Origin: Psychrobacter sp. UBA6766 | GTDB taxonomy: Bacteria > Pseudomonadota > Gammaproteobacteria > Pseudomonadales > Moraxellaceae | Reading direction: 5' to 3' | NCBI RefSeq assembly: GCF_002453355.1 | Contig: NZ_DKGQ01000004.1 | Location: 234,301 to 276,988 of the forward strand | DNA: 42,688 nucleotides | Shown here: in pieces, positions 32,223 to 41,229 of the stretch | Layout: each line of letters opens with the position of its first letter | Position numbering within the stretch: position 1 is the stretch's first letter | The notes under the pieces: model-generated | Databases searched by the model: none | Told to the model about the DNA's origin: nothing | Seen by the model: only the letters and a program-made list of their open reading frames with translations | Program-made: the position numbers and the translations under genes

Positions 32223-33368
32223 ATGACTACATTACGTCAAGATATTGATCCAAACGGCTTATTAGAATACTCGGTGGTCTATACTGACCGCGCACTAAAT
32301 CATATGTCAAAAGTCTTTCAGCAAGTAATGAATGACCTGTCTAGCAATCTAAAGTCAGTTTATAACGCCGATGCCGTGGTAATTGTACCGGGTTCGGGTA
32401 CTTATGGCATGGAGGCAGTTGCTCGTCAATTAACCATCGATGAAGATTGCTTAATCATTCGTAATGGCTGGTTTAGCTATCGCTGGACGCAAATTTTAGA
32501 AAAAGGCAAATTTGCTAAATCGTCTACGGTATTAACGGCTGAGCGCGATGATGATGGCGAGACGCCAAAACCATTTGCGCCAGTTGATATCGACACCGCA
32601 GTTGCCAAAATCAAAGAAGACAAACCTGCCGTTGTTTATGCCCCGCACGTCGAAACCTCATCAGGAATTATTTTAACAGAAGATTACATCAAAGCATTGG
32701 CTGAAGCTGTGCATAGCGTTGGCGGTTTGCTGGTCATTGACTGTATCGCCTCGGGTTGTGTTTGGCTCGATATGAAAGAGCTGGGCATTGACGTGCTGAT
32801 TAGCGCGCCACAAAAAGGTTGGAGCAGCACGCCATGTGCCGGTCTAGTGATGCTCAGCGACGCTGCGATCAAAAAAGTAGAAAATACTGAATCCAACTGC
32901 TTTAGCCTTGATTTAAAACAATGGCTAACGGTTATGCGCGCTTATGAAAATGGCGGTCATGCCTATCATGCGACCATGCCAACCGATAGCTTACGCCAGT
33001 TCCGCGATGCTATTAATGAGGCTAAAGAAGTGGGCTTTGATAAACTACGCGCGGCACAGTGGGAGCTTGGCAAGCGTATCCGGGAAGTATTGGCTAACAA
33101 AGGTTTTGAAAGCGTTGCCGCTGAAGGCTTTAAGGCGCCAGGGGTTGTTGTGTCTTATACTGATCGCGATGACATCCATAAAGGTAGTGCGTTTGCTGAA
33201 GCCGGAATGCAAATCGCTGCGGGTGTTCCGCTAAACGTTGGCGAGCCTGATAACTTTAAAACTTTCCGTTTAGGTCTGTTTGGTTTGGATAAATTGACCG
33301 ACGTTGATGGTGCAGTAGAGCGTTTTGAAAAAGCGCTTGATGAAGTAATGGCCGAGCAGCCTGCTTAA
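32223..33368 (+). CDS. Class V aminotransferase (alanine-glyoxylate/serine-pyruvate type)
   Basis: A 381-residue PLP enzyme of fold type I. VIVPGSGTYGMEAVARQL binds the cofactor phosphate, HVETSSGII and VIDCIASG (Asp173) lie in the pyridine-binding region, and SAPQKGWSSTPCAGLVMLS carries the likely PLP lysine, Lys198. The family uses serine or alanine as amino donor and glyoxylate or pyruvate as acceptor; the true substrates cannot be told. An AGGAGCG site stands right before the ATG. It is a single gene with its own strong terminator. Alternatives such as 2-aminoethylphosphonate transaminase are less likely. Confidence 0.88.
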   Translation: MTTLRQDIDPNGLLEYSVVYTDRALNHMSKVFQQVMNDLSSNLKSVYNADAVVIVPGSGTYGMEAVARQLTIDEDCLIIRNGWFSYRWTQILEKGKFAKSSTVLTAERDDDGETPKPFAPVDIDTAVAKIKEDKPAVVYAPHVETSSGIILTEDYIKALAEAVHSVGGLLVIDCIASGCVWLDMKELGIDVLISAPQKGWSSTPCAGLVMLSDAAIKKVENTESNCFSLDLKQWLTVMRAYENGGHAYHATMPTDSLRQFRDAINEAKEVGFDKLRAAQWELGKRIREVLANKGFESVAAEGFKAPGVVVSYTDRDDIHKGSAFAEAGMQIAAGVPLNVGEPDNFKTFRLGLFGLDKLTDVDGAVERFEKALDEVMAEQPA

Positions 33369-33391
33369 TTTTTTATTATGAGTTAGGTAAT

Positions 33392-33429
33392 AATACTAAG
33401 CTCTGTTTGACAGAGCTTAGTATTTTTTT
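33392..33429 (+). terminator. Terminator after the class V aminotransferase gene
   Basis: AATACTAAGCTCTGT pairs perfectly with ACAGAGCTTAGTATT around a 3-base loop (15 bp), followed by a T-run. Confidence 0.93.
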
Positions 33430-33508
33430 GGCTATTTATTATATTTTATAATATAATGTATTTATATAAAATGATTTTTAAAGCTGCTATTAATAAAATT
33501 GGCTAAAT

Positions 33509-33949
33509 ATGATGAGTATACAGATAGACTGGCAATCCTTTACGCCAATCTCCTTGGTAGGCGGGCTGATGCTAGGGGTGGCAACTGTCATTTTGCTATT
33601 GGGAATTGGGCGTATTGCTGGTATCAGCGGTATTTTCTCGAGCCTGCTAAAGCCTAAAGGCGTCGAGATGTGGCAAGTATTATTTATAATGGGATTGGTA
33701 GTCTCACCTTTATTTTATCGCTTGGTAAAACCTCTTCCTAGTATCGAAGTCAGCACTTCATTGCCGTTATTAATTACCGCAGGATTATTGGTGGGTTTTG
33801 GTACACGTTTAGGATCAGGTTGTACCAGTGGTCATGGTATTTGCGGTAACGCGCGCTTATCACCACGCTCGATGGCGGCGACAGTAACCTTTATGTTGTT
33901 TGGTATTGTGACGGTTTATTTGGGTCGGCATGTTTTGGGATTAATTTAG
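33509..33949 (+). CDS. YeeE/YedE-family membrane protein (sulfur transport type)
   Basis: A 146-residue, very hydrophobic protein with about four membrane helices. The motif GFGTRLGSGCTSGHGICGNARLSPRSMAA is the family signature; its cysteines line the pore in the thiosulfate transporter YeeE of the same superfamily. It is a half-size protein, and the next gene encodes a matching half, so the two probably form one transporter for a reduced sulfur compound such as thiosulfate or sulfide. The start is a double ATG at 33509; no strong ribosome-binding site is visible. No ArsR-type or persulfide-related gene is nearby. Confidence 0.88.
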   Translation: MMSIQIDWQSFTPISLVGGLMLGVATVILLLGIGRIAGISGIFSSLLKPKGVEMWQVLFIMGLVVSPLFYRLVKPLPSIEVSTSLPLLITAGLLVGFGTRLGSGCTSGHGICGNARLSPRSMAATVTFMLFGIVTVYLGRHVLGLI

Positions 33950-34014
33950 ACAGAAAATAGACGGCACGTCATTTATAACAGCTTGAGTAAATAGATTAAA
34001 TATGGGGCATAATA

Positions 34015-34434
34015 ATGCTAAAAAGTATCATTGGCCTGCTGACAGGGTTACTATTTGGTTTTGGACTGCTGATATCAGGGATGACTAACCCTGCCAAAGT
34101 TCAAGGCTTTTTGGACGTGTTTGGTGCTTTGGATATCTCCCTTGCATTGGTGATGGGCGGCGGCTTGATGGTGGCAACCGTTGGTGTACAATTGGCGAAG
34201 CGCCAACAGACCAGCTGGATTGGCACACTAATTGAGATGCCGAGTAAAACGACTATTAATAAAAAATTACTTATTGGCGCAATGTTATTTGGTATTGGTT
34301 GGGGTTTGGTCGGTATTTGTCCAGGACCCGGAATCGTGTTACTTGGGACGGGACAATGGCAAGCCTATGTCTTTATCCCATCAATGATAATCGGCATGTT
34401 GGTTTATAAGTGGCTTGAGCCAAAGCTGAATTAG
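34015..34434 (+). CDS. DUF6691/YeeE-type membrane protein, partner half
   Basis: A 139-residue, four-helix membrane protein. LLFGFGLLISGMTNPAKVQGFLDVFG at the N-terminus and FGIGWGLVGICPGPGIVLLGTG near the C-terminus are the conserved parts; the GICPGP cysteine corresponds to the second pore motif of full-length YeeE/YedE proteins. It starts 65 bp after the preceding half-transporter gene on the same strand and is almost certainly cotranscribed. Together the two halves rebuild the eight- or nine-helix fold of fused YeeE. A bidirectional terminator ends the pair. Confidence 0.88.
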   Translation: MLKSIIGLLTGLLFGFGLLISGMTNPAKVQGFLDVFGALDISLALVMGGGLMVATVGVQLAKRQQTSWIGTLIEMPSKTTINKKLLIGAMLFGIGWGLVGICPGPGIVLLGTGQWQAYVFIPSMIIGMLVYKWLEPKLN

Positions 34435-34474
34435 CCGTTTGGCTAATAAGAAGGTTTACGTTTTCAGTATAAAT

Positions 34475-34511
34475 AAAAGGTCAGCCTAAATTTATTAGTC
34501 TGACCTTTTTT
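34475..34511. terminator. Bidirectional terminator between the YeeE pair and the acyl-CoA synthetase
   Basis: AAAAGGTCA pairs with TGACCTTTT, with a partly paired 17-base loop and T-runs on both strands. Confidence 0.82.
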
Positions 34512-34546
34512 GTATTTAAGGGAATGGTGAGTTATTCACTGATGAA

Positions 34547-36211
34547 TTATTTTGGACTGATAGTTACTTTTGGCGTTTCATGTGCCAATGACTTGGCCGC
34601 TTGACGCAGCTCAAACTTCTGCACTTTACCCGTGCTGGTTTTTGGGATTTCAGCAAAAATAATATATTTTGGTACTTTAAAACCCGCTAAATATTGCTTG
34701 CAGTGCTCCATTACATGGTCGCGCTGTAAGGTGCTACCAGCATGAATTTCGATAAAGGCGACGGGCACTTCACCCCACTTATCATGCGGCGCGGCGACAA
34801 CCGCACAGCTTTGAATTTCAGGCATTTTATATAAAACGTTTTCGACTTCGATACTAGAGATGTTTTCACCGCCTGAGATAATAATATCTTTGAGCCTATC
34901 CATGATTTTGATATAGCCGTCAGGGTATTTAACGCCCAAATCACCTGTGCGAAACCAGCCATCGGCAAAGGCTTCTTCGGTCGCTTTGCGGCTTTTTAGA
35001 TAACCTTTCATTACCATATTGCCGCGCAGTGCCAGCTCGCCCATTTCCTCGCCATTAGCTGAAACTGGCTCAGTAGTTCCTTGCTTGAAAACCTCAAATC
35101 CTGTCATAAGATGTGAGGTAACGCCTTGGCGAGATTTCTTTTGTGACCGTTCTGCAACATCGAGTGCATTCCATTCTTCTTGTTCAGCACAGACGGTAAC
35201 TGGACCATAAACTTCGGTAAGCCCATAAACGTGCGAGATATGAAAGCCCATCGCTTCCATCGCGGCGAGCATAGTTTCAGAGGGCGGTGCACCAGCGACC
35301 CAGCCGTTGACTTCGTGGGTGATGGCGTCTTTATATTCAGGCTTGCCGCTAGCAATCATATTGTGAACCACTGGCGCTGAGCAATAATGGCTGACTTTAT
35401 ACTTCGCAATCAATTGCAAAATCAAATCCGCATTTATCTGACGTAAGCAAACGTTGACGCCCGCGCGCTCAGCAATCGTCCATGGGAAGCACCAGCCATT
35501 ACAGTGAAATAATGGTAGTGTCCATAGGTACATTGGGTGCTTGGGCATGTCCCAATCTAGAATGTTGGAGATAGCATTGAGGGTCGCACCACGATGATGA
35601 TAAACAACGCCTTTAGGCTTACCAGTCGTACCAGAAGTATAGTTAAGGGCAACGGCATCCCATTCGTCGAGTGGTTTTTCCCAATTGTCCAAACTGTCGG
35701 AACTGGCGATCAGGTCGTCATAAGTCATTTGCCCAAAACGCTCGACATCGATAGCGGCATCGGTTGCATGAATGACGATTAAGTTGGGAAATGCTTCATC
35801 AATAATTTCAGCGTGCTCAGCAAACTCGCTGTCCAAAATTAAAGCCTTTGCTTCTGAATGCTGTAGACAAAAGGTGAGGGCATTGATATCGAGTCGGGTG
35901 TTTAGTGTACAGAGCACGCCCCCTGACATAGGAACCCCAAACGCACATTCAACCATTGCTGGCGTATTTGGCATCATCACCGCCACCGTATCATTTTTAT
36001 CAATACCTAGTTTACGCAGACCATCTGCCAATTGGCGACAGCGATCATAGGTTTGTTGCCACGTTTGGGTCAGATTATTATGTTCTAAATCGTCATAGAT
36101 AATAGCGGTCTTGTCAGGATAAACCTGCGCGCTACGAATGATAAAATCAATGGGTGTGAGCGGTTGATGATTGGCAGCATTTTTGCCAAGACCAGTATGG
36201 AAGTCAGTCAT
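34547..36211 (-). CDS. Acyl-CoA synthetase, AMP-forming (AlkK/DmdB-like)
   Basis: A 554-residue enzyme of the ANL superfamily. It has the ATP loop NYTSGTTGKPKGVVYHHRG, PLFHCNGWCFPW, the A5 motif YGLTEVYGP, GWFRTGDLGVKYPDGYIKIMDRLKDIIISGGENISSIEVENVL, and the catalytic-lysine end KTSTGKVQKFELRQ. The HHRGA and HCNGW motifs place it with medium-chain acyl-CoA synthetases of the AlkK type and with the methylmercaptopropionate ligase DmdB, and not with FadD. The substrate is therefore a short or medium-chain acid that cannot be named. Its promoter carries an operator-like inverted repeat (36272-36305). It is divergent from fadH. Confidence 0.9.
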   Translation of the reverse strand: MTDFHTGLGKNAANHQPLTPIDFIIRSAQVYPDKTAIIYDDLEHNNLTQTWQQTYDRCRQLADGLRKLGIDKNDTVAVMMPNTPAMVECAFGVPMSGGVLCTLNTRLDINALTFCLQHSEAKALILDSEFAEHAEIIDEAFPNLIVIHATDAAIDVERFGQMTYDDLIASSDSLDNWEKPLDEWDAVALNYTSGTTGKPKGVVYHHRGATLNAISNILDWDMPKHPMYLWTLPLFHCNGWCFPWTIAERAGVNVCLRQINADLILQLIAKYKVSHYCSAPVVHNMIASGKPEYKDAITHEVNGWVAGAPPSETMLAAMEAMGFHISHVYGLTEVYGPVTVCAEQEEWNALDVAERSQKKSRQGVTSHLMTGFEVFKQGTTEPVSANGEEMGELALRGNMVMKGYLKSRKATEEAFADGWFRTGDLGVKYPDGYIKIMDRLKDIIISGGENISSIEVENVLYKMPEIQSCAVVAAPHDKWGEVPVAFIEIHAGSTLQRDHVMEHCKQYLAGFKVPKYIIFAEIPKTSTGKVQKFELRQAAKSLAHETPKVTISPK

Positions 36212-36574
36212 TAGGATAGTCCTTTATCGTATTGCGGGTATTCGATGATGCCGATTAAGCGAAGCGGCTATTATAACAACCGTTATCATAAAAACGGTCG
36301 TTATAAAACACGTTAAATATTGACAACGCTCACGCTATTATAGCCAATTGCCCCAAAAATTGGGCGGGTTTTATGAGGTTTGCTTAATAAAAGCAATAAA
36401 GCCGAGGTAAACATCTGACTGTCTAGGATTGCCATCAATATAGTGCTCACTCATCAGTCGCTTGTCCGCATAGCTGATGATAATAGTGGTGTGTTACGAT
36501 AGCCTTAGCGCTAAATCCCATAGCATCACTATTCTCACGAAGTAGTTTGATAAACCATTCATAAGGAAAATGAT
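36212..36574. other. Divergent promoter region, acyl-CoA synthetase and fadH
   Basis: About 360 bases without a gene. On the acyl-CoA synthetase side it holds a -10 and a 13-bp imperfect inverted repeat. A TTGACA near 36319 has no -10 at a proper distance. The fadH promoter was not identified with confidence. Confidence 0.5.
36272..36305 (-). promoter_or_regulatory. Inverted repeat on the acyl-CoA synthetase promoter, candidate operator
   Basis: TATAACAACCGTT and AACGGTCGTTATA (12 of 13 positions symmetrical) are separated by 8 bases. On the minus strand one arm overlaps a TATAAT (36270-36275) and the other falls exactly 17 bp upstream, at the -35 position. A repressor bound here would block polymerase. 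The symmetry suggests a dimeric regulator of TetR type, but the regulator is unknown. Confidence 0.55.
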
Positions 36575-38710
36575 ATGTCCGCCAGCCGAACTGCCAATAC
36601 CATTGACACCGCCAGCACTAACGAACACTACCCGCATTTATTTGAGCCGTTAGATTTGGGCTTTACTACGCTCAAGAACCGTATGGTTATGGGTTCGATG
36701 CACACAGGGCTTGAAGACCGTTTTTATAACTACGGCAAACTGGCGGCGTATTTCGCAGAACGTGCCAAAGGCGGCGTAGCGATGATGATTACGGGCGGTA
36801 TTTCGCCCAATCGCGAAGGCTGGTTGTTGCCTGCTGGCGGTACGATGAATACCAAAGCTGACGTCATTAACCATCAGCGTGTTACCCGTGCGGCACATAA
36901 ATATGACAGCAAAATTATCATGCAAATCTTGCACAGTGGTCGTTATGGTTATCATCCTTTTGCGGTATCAGCGAGTCCGATAAAATCACCAATCTCACCA
37001 TTTAAACCGCGTAAGATGAGCATTAAAAACATCGAGCAGACGGTCAAAGACTATGCACGCTGTGCAAAGCTGGCTAAACAAGCGGGTTATGACGGTGTTG
37101 AAATCATGGGCTCAGAAGGCTATCTGCTTAATCAGTTTTTATCGCGTCATGTCAATAAACGTACGGATGAATACGGCGGTGACATTCAGAACCGAATGAA
37201 GTTTGCGGTCGATGTGGTGAAAGCGGTGCGCGAAGCAGCGGGTGAAGATTTTATTATCTTGTTCCGTTTGTCAGTGATTGATTTGGTCAAAGACGGCAAC
37301 GTCATGGACGAAGTCATTACTGTCGCCAAAGCGTTAGAAGAAGCGGGCGTAACTATCATGAATACCGGAATTGGCTGGCATGAAGCACGCGTTCCGACCA
37401 TCGTTACCAGCGTCCCACGTGCTGCGTTTGTTGATTTTACCGCTGAAATTAAAAAGCATATCAATATCCCAATGATGGCCGCCAACCGAATTAACATGCC
37501 AGAAACGGCAGAAGAAATCCTTGCCAGTGGTCAGGCAGATATGATTCAAATGGCGCGTCCATTCTTAGCCGATCCACATTGGGTCAATAAAGCCAAGAAC
37601 GGTCAAGCCGATCGCATCAATACTTGTATCGCTTGTAATCAAGCGTGTCTTGACCATACTTTTGAGAATAAACGCTCGACGTGTTTGGTCAATCCACAAG
37701 CCTGCTATGAGACCGAATTGGTTTATAAGAAAACCAAAAAACCTAAAAAAGTGGCGGTCATCGGTGGCGGTGTCGCTGGTATGTCGGCGGCTCATGTTGC
37801 AGCTTTGCGTGGTCATGACGTTACCCTATTTGAAGCAAAAGATATCTTGGGCGGGCAGTTTAACTACGCCAAAGTCATCCCTGGTAAAGAAGAGTTCTTT
37901 GAAACCATTCGCTACTATATCAATGAGCTTGAGCACTTAGGCGTTGAGATTAAACTCAATACCAAAGTGGATAAAGACATGTTAGAAAAAGCCAAATTCC
38001 ATCATGTGATTGTCGCAACAGGCGTGGTGCCAAGAAGCCTAAAAGGCAAGCTAGAAGGCGCTGATTTGCCACAAGTAATGAGCTATGCTGAACTGCTCTC
38101 TGGTGAAAAATCTGTCGGCGAGACTGTCGCGGTCATTGGTGCTGGCGGTATTGGCTTTGATGTTAGTGAATATCTCACCGCTAAGCATGGTCAGCCATTA
38201 GATGAGCTTGGCCCAGAGTTGCTAAAAGATCCAAGCTACCGTCCAAAGCCGCAATCAATAAGTGAGTGGCGTGAAGAGTGGGGCGTCACATCTGCTACCG
38301 ATTACCAAAGCGAGGGTGGTCTCATTAAGCCTGAAGGCATTAAACCTATTCGCCAAGTGTACTTGATGCAGCGTACCAAAGGTCGCTTGGGTAGTGGGCT
38401 AAATAAAACCTCGGGCTGGGTACATCGCGCGCACATCAAATCGCATGGCGTCATCCAAGTATCAGGCGCTCAGTATGATAAAATTACCAATGAAGGTATT
38501 TGGATAACTAATAATCAAGGTCAAAGCCAGTTGCTACGTGTCGATAGCGTCGTGGTTTGTGCCGGTCAAGAGTCAGTGGTCGAGTTGATGCCAAACGTCG
38601 GTGATGCGCCAGACGCACAATATCATCTAATTGGTGGTGCAAAGCTCGCCGCTGAGCTGGATGCTAAACGTGCGATTCGTGATGGTGCAGAGGTTGCGGC
38701 GGGGATTTAA
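36575..38710 (+). CDS. fadH: 2,4-dienoyl-CoA reductase (NADPH)
   Basis: A 711-residue flavo-iron-sulfur enzyme that reduces 2,4-dienoyl-CoA during breakdown of unsaturated fatty acids. The N-terminal Old Yellow Enzyme barrel starts with LFEPLDLGFTTLKNRMVMGSMHTGLE, closely like E. coli FadH; the likely catalytic residues are Tyr183 and His269 (GIGWHEARVP). Cys351, Cys354, Cys358 and Cys370 bind the 4Fe-4S cluster. The C-terminal half has two dinucleotide folds, VAVIGGGVAGMSAAHVAALRGHDVTLFEA and VAVIGAGGIGFDVSEYL. The N-terminal tail is about 20 residues longer than usual. It is divergent from an acyl-CoA synthetase gene, fitting a shared role in fatty acid use. Confidence 0.94.
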   Translation: MSASRTANTIDTASTNEHYPHLFEPLDLGFTTLKNRMVMGSMHTGLEDRFYNYGKLAAYFAERAKGGVAMMITGGISPNREGWLLPAGGTMNTKADVINHQRVTRAAHKYDSKIIMQILHSGRYGYHPFAVSASPIKSPISPFKPRKMSIKNIEQTVKDYARCAKLAKQAGYDGVEIMGSEGYLLNQFLSRHVNKRTDEYGGDIQNRMKFAVDVVKAVREAAGEDFIILFRLSVIDLVKDGNVMDEVITVAKALEEAGVTIMNTGIGWHEARVPTIVTSVPRAAFVDFTAEIKKHINIPMMAANRINMPETAEEILASGQADMIQMARPFLADPHWVNKAKNGQADRINTCIACNQACLDHTFENKRSTCLVNPQACYETELVYKKTKKPKKVAVIGGGVAGMSAAHVAALRGHDVTLFEAKDILGGQFNYAKVIPGKEEFFETIRYYINELEHLGVEIKLNTKVDKDMLEKAKFHHVIVATGVVPRSLKGKLEGADLPQVMSYAELLSGEKSVGETVAVIGAGGIGFDVSEYLTAKHGQPLDELGPELLKDPSYRPKPQSISEWREEWGVTSATDYQSEGGLIKPEGIKPIRQVYLMQRTKGRLGSGLNKTSGWVHRAHIKSHGVIQVSGAQYDKITNEGIWITNNQGQSQLLRVDSVVVCAGQESVVELMPNVGDAPDAQYHLIGGAKLAAELDAKRAIRDGAEVAAGI

Positions 38711-38743
38711 GAGTTAGATCTTCCAAACAAGGGTAAAAATAAT

Positions 38744-38776
38744 AAAACGGTAGGGAAGCAATTTCCTGCCGTTTTT
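38744..38776 (+). terminator. Terminator after fadH
   Basis: AAAACGGTAGGGAA pairs with TTTCCTGCCGTTTT (imperfect in the middle), followed by a T-run, about 35 bp after the stop. Confidence 0.85.
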
Positions 38777-38928
38777 TAAGCTTTATTATATTGTAGGAAG
38801 CTAATGAATAACTACGGACAAATCAAGATGTAAAGGTAATGCAACCATAAGTAGCAACCCTGAAAACCTTGTAAGTTTTCTCGAGCTTATAGTCAGCTTA
38901 TATGTGATATTTGATAAAATTATAGTCT

Positions 38929-38949
38929 GATCTTCCAAAGATCTTGGAA
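38929..38949. promoter_or_regulatory. Overlapping palindromes at the SDR promoter
   Basis: GATCTT-CCA-AAGATC (38929-38943) overlaps TTCCAA-AGATC-TTGGAA (38933-38949), right after a possible -10 (TATAGT, 38921-38926). GATCTTCCAAA also occurs at about 38717. It could be an operator of the SDR gene. Confidence 0.35.
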
Positions 38950-38979
38950 TTTATAATCATAACTATCAAGGTAACTATA

Positions 38980-39720
38980 ATGAAATTATTAGCCGATAAA
39001 GTCGCGATGGTCACGGGTGGCTCGCAAGGTTTGGGTGAAGCTCATGTACGTAAACTAGTCGAAGAGGGCGCCAAAGTCATTATTACTGACATCTTAGTAG
39101 ATAACGGTGAAATGCTGGCTAAAGAGCTAGGTGACAATACGACATTTGTAAAACTTGATGTCACTGATGAGGACTCTTGGGATACCGCAATCAAGCATGC
39201 TGAGTCAGTTTTTGGCCCTGTTAATGTGCTAGTCAATAATGCAGGCATCGATGTTATGAAGCCATTTATTGAGTTTACGGGTGCAGATTTGCAAAAACTA
39301 TTAGATGTAAATCTCTTTGGCAACTTCTATGGTATGCAAAAAATATTACCATCTATGAAAAAGGCTGGCGGTGGTTCTATTGTCAATATTTCATCGCTAG
39401 AAGGGCTGCGCGGTACAGCAGGTAATTCTATTTATAATGCTTCTAAATTTGCAGCGACAGGCTTAACCAAAGCGGTGGCTCAAGAATATGCTGAATATGA
39501 TATCCGGGTGAATTCTGTCCATCCAGGGGCGATACAAACGCCAGGGGTCGAAGCGGATGATATAAAAGATACGGTACAGAATTATATTCAAAATATCCCA
39601 ATGAAGCGTATCGGTAAGCCAGAAGAGGTAGCTAATATGGTTGCCTTTTTAGCATCGGATAAATCCAGCTATTCAACAGGGGCAGAATTTATTGTTGACG
39701 GCGGTATTATGGCGACCTAA
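38980..39720 (+). CDS. Short-chain dehydrogenase/reductase (SDR)
   Basis: A 246-residue classical SDR. The cofactor motif is VTGGSQGLG (about residues 10-19), NNAG follows near residue 90, and the catalytic set is Ser in VNISSLEG, Tyr and Lys in YNASK. VHPGAIQTPG and the C-terminal YSTGAEFIVDGGI complete the family pattern. An Asp after the second strand (ITDI) suggests NAD(H) preference. It resembles 3-oxoacyl-ACP reductases and hydroxysteroid dehydrogenases; the substrate is open. A longer frame opens at 38944, but the ATG at 38980 has AAGGT upstream and starts the fold properly. Confidence 0.9.
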   Translation: MKLLADKVAMVTGGSQGLGEAHVRKLVEEGAKVIITDILVDNGEMLAKELGDNTTFVKLDVTDEDSWDTAIKHAESVFGPVNVLVNNAGIDVMKPFIEFTGADLQKLLDVNLFGNFYGMQKILPSMKKAGGGSIVNISSLEGLRGTAGNSIYNASKFAATGLTKAVAQEYAEYDIRVNSVHPGAIQTPGVEADDIKDTVQNYIQNIPMKRIGKPEEVANMVAFLASDKSSYSTGAEFIVDGGIMAT

Positions 39721-39748
39721 TGGTAGCCTCTTATAGTAGGCAGCACGC

Positions 39749-39775
39749 GTAGGCTGGGCTAAAAGCCTAGCCTAC
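39749..39775. repeat. REP-like hairpin
   Basis: GTAGGCTGGGC and GCCTAGCCTAC form an 11-bp stem with one G-T pair around TAAAA. It has no T-run. It resembles the GTAGGNTGGGC palindromes scattered in many proteobacterial genomes, but no second copy exists in this window. A weak terminator role for the SDR gene is possible. Confidence 0.5.
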
Positions 39776-39891
39776 AATCTAAACTCACTATTCAAAAAAC
39801 CTCCTTTCAAAACCTCACATCCATGCTAAATTAAACTTACCTGCGATACGCAATCGTACTCATTAATCACGCCATAAAAAAGGATTTTATA

Positions 39892-41097
39892 ATGGTAGTG
39901 TTAAAGACCCTGTTTAAATGGATTGTTTTGCCTATCTTAGCGCTCCTTATTATTATCAGTTTAGGCTTAGTAGTGACGGGCAATGCTTATATCTTTCGCG
40001 GCTTACAACTCACTTATCTTAAAGGTGAAAATACTGCCAATATCGACGATTATATTGATTTTGATAATCGGACGATTCGCGCCAAAGATCCTATCGTTTG
40101 GGAAAAAGCTCCCAACTTTGAGCAAGTCAAACTCACGCCTACCTTGCAAAACGCCTTAGACACCGATGAAACCGTCGCCTTTGCTATTATCAAAGACGGC
40201 AAGCTGCTGTATGAAAATTACTGGCAGGGCTACGATGCGGATTCACATACCAACAGCTTTTCGATGGCAAAAACTGTCACTACCATGCTGTATCTCAAAG
40301 CGGTAGAAGACGGTTATATATCAAGCATTGATGAACCAATTACCAAATGGTTACCTGAATATGCGGACAACAAGTATGCGAAAAACTGTACCCTTGCGGA
40401 TTTATCAGCAATGACCTCAGGTTATGATTGGACGGAGGATTATTATTTGCCAATCAATCCTACCGCTGAGTCCTATTATGGTCATGACTTGGTCAAGCAA
40501 ATGGTCAATCGAGATTTTGTACAAGAATGCGGCGGCCGGTTTGAATACTCCTCGGGCGATACGCAAATGCTAGGGATTGCCTTATCGCGAGCGTTAGAGC
40601 CGCATGGCTATACGATATCTAGCTATTTAGAAGAGAAGTTTTGGCAGCCGTTAGGAATGCAAGGCGATGGGTATTGGTCGCTTGATGGGGCAGAGAAAAT
40701 TGAAAAAGTATATTGCTGTCTCAATGCCAGTGCTTTAGATTTTGCCAAATTTGGTCAGCTATTATTAAACGGTGGTGAATGGCAAGGTGAGCAACTGCTC
40801 AGCAAAGCGCACGTTGATTTTATGATTACGCCCAATGCGGCAGCATTTGCAGACGGGCAAGCGCAGGTTTACGGTCATTCGGTATGGACGGATATGGGCG
40901 CTTCCATTCCATTTTATGCCATGCTAGGTCATTTAGGTCAGCGGGTATTAGTGCTGCCAGAAGAGAACGCGATTGTCGTTAGATTAGGCAAGCAAAAAGG
41001 ATTACCCACACCAGTAGAGGGTTTTCACTTGGAGCCAGATTTAGGGCAGTATGTGACTGAGGTGAAGAAAGTTTTGGATAACATGCCAAGAGAGTAG
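39892..41097 (+). CDS. Serine hydrolase, beta-lactamase class C/esterase-like
   Basis: A 401-residue protein anchored by one N-terminal membrane helix (WIVLPILALLIIISLGLVVTG) with the catalytic domain outside the cytoplasm. The SxxK nucleophile motif is Ser124 and Lys127 in NSFSMAKTVTTM. The second motif is Tyr219 in FEYSSGD (Y-S-S in place of Y-x-N), and HLGQRVLVLP near the C-terminus likely replaces the KTG triad. The family includes class C beta-lactamases, D-Ala-D-Ala peptidases and carboxylesterases. The membrane anchor and altered motifs favour an esterase or peptidase over antibiotic resistance. No ampR-like regulator is near. Confidence 0.87.
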   Translation: MVVLKTLFKWIVLPILALLIIISLGLVVTGNAYIFRGLQLTYLKGENTANIDDYIDFDNRTIRAKDPIVWEKAPNFEQVKLTPTLQNALDTDETVAFAIIKDGKLLYENYWQGYDADSHTNSFSMAKTVTTMLYLKAVEDGYISSIDEPITKWLPEYADNKYAKNCTLADLSAMTSGYDWTEDYYLPINPTAESYYGHDLVKQMVNRDFVQECGGRFEYSSGDTQMLGIALSRALEPHGYTISSYLEEKFWQPLGMQGDGYWSLDGAEKIEKVYCCLNASALDFAKFGQLLLNGGEWQGEQLLSKAHVDFMITPNAAAFADGQAQVYGHSVWTDMGASIPFYAMLGHLGQRVLVLPEENAIVVRLGKQKGLPTPVEGFHLEPDLGQYVTEVKKVLDNMPRE

Positions 41098-41229
41098 TAA
41101 ATTGAATTTAACTATTAGAGTGAGTTAGCATTAGCATAACCTACCAAATTCATCACATGTCATTAATACTCACAACAGTAAGTAACATGATCATAATCTC
41201 TATTTTTAACAAGGAATATTAAAACCTTA

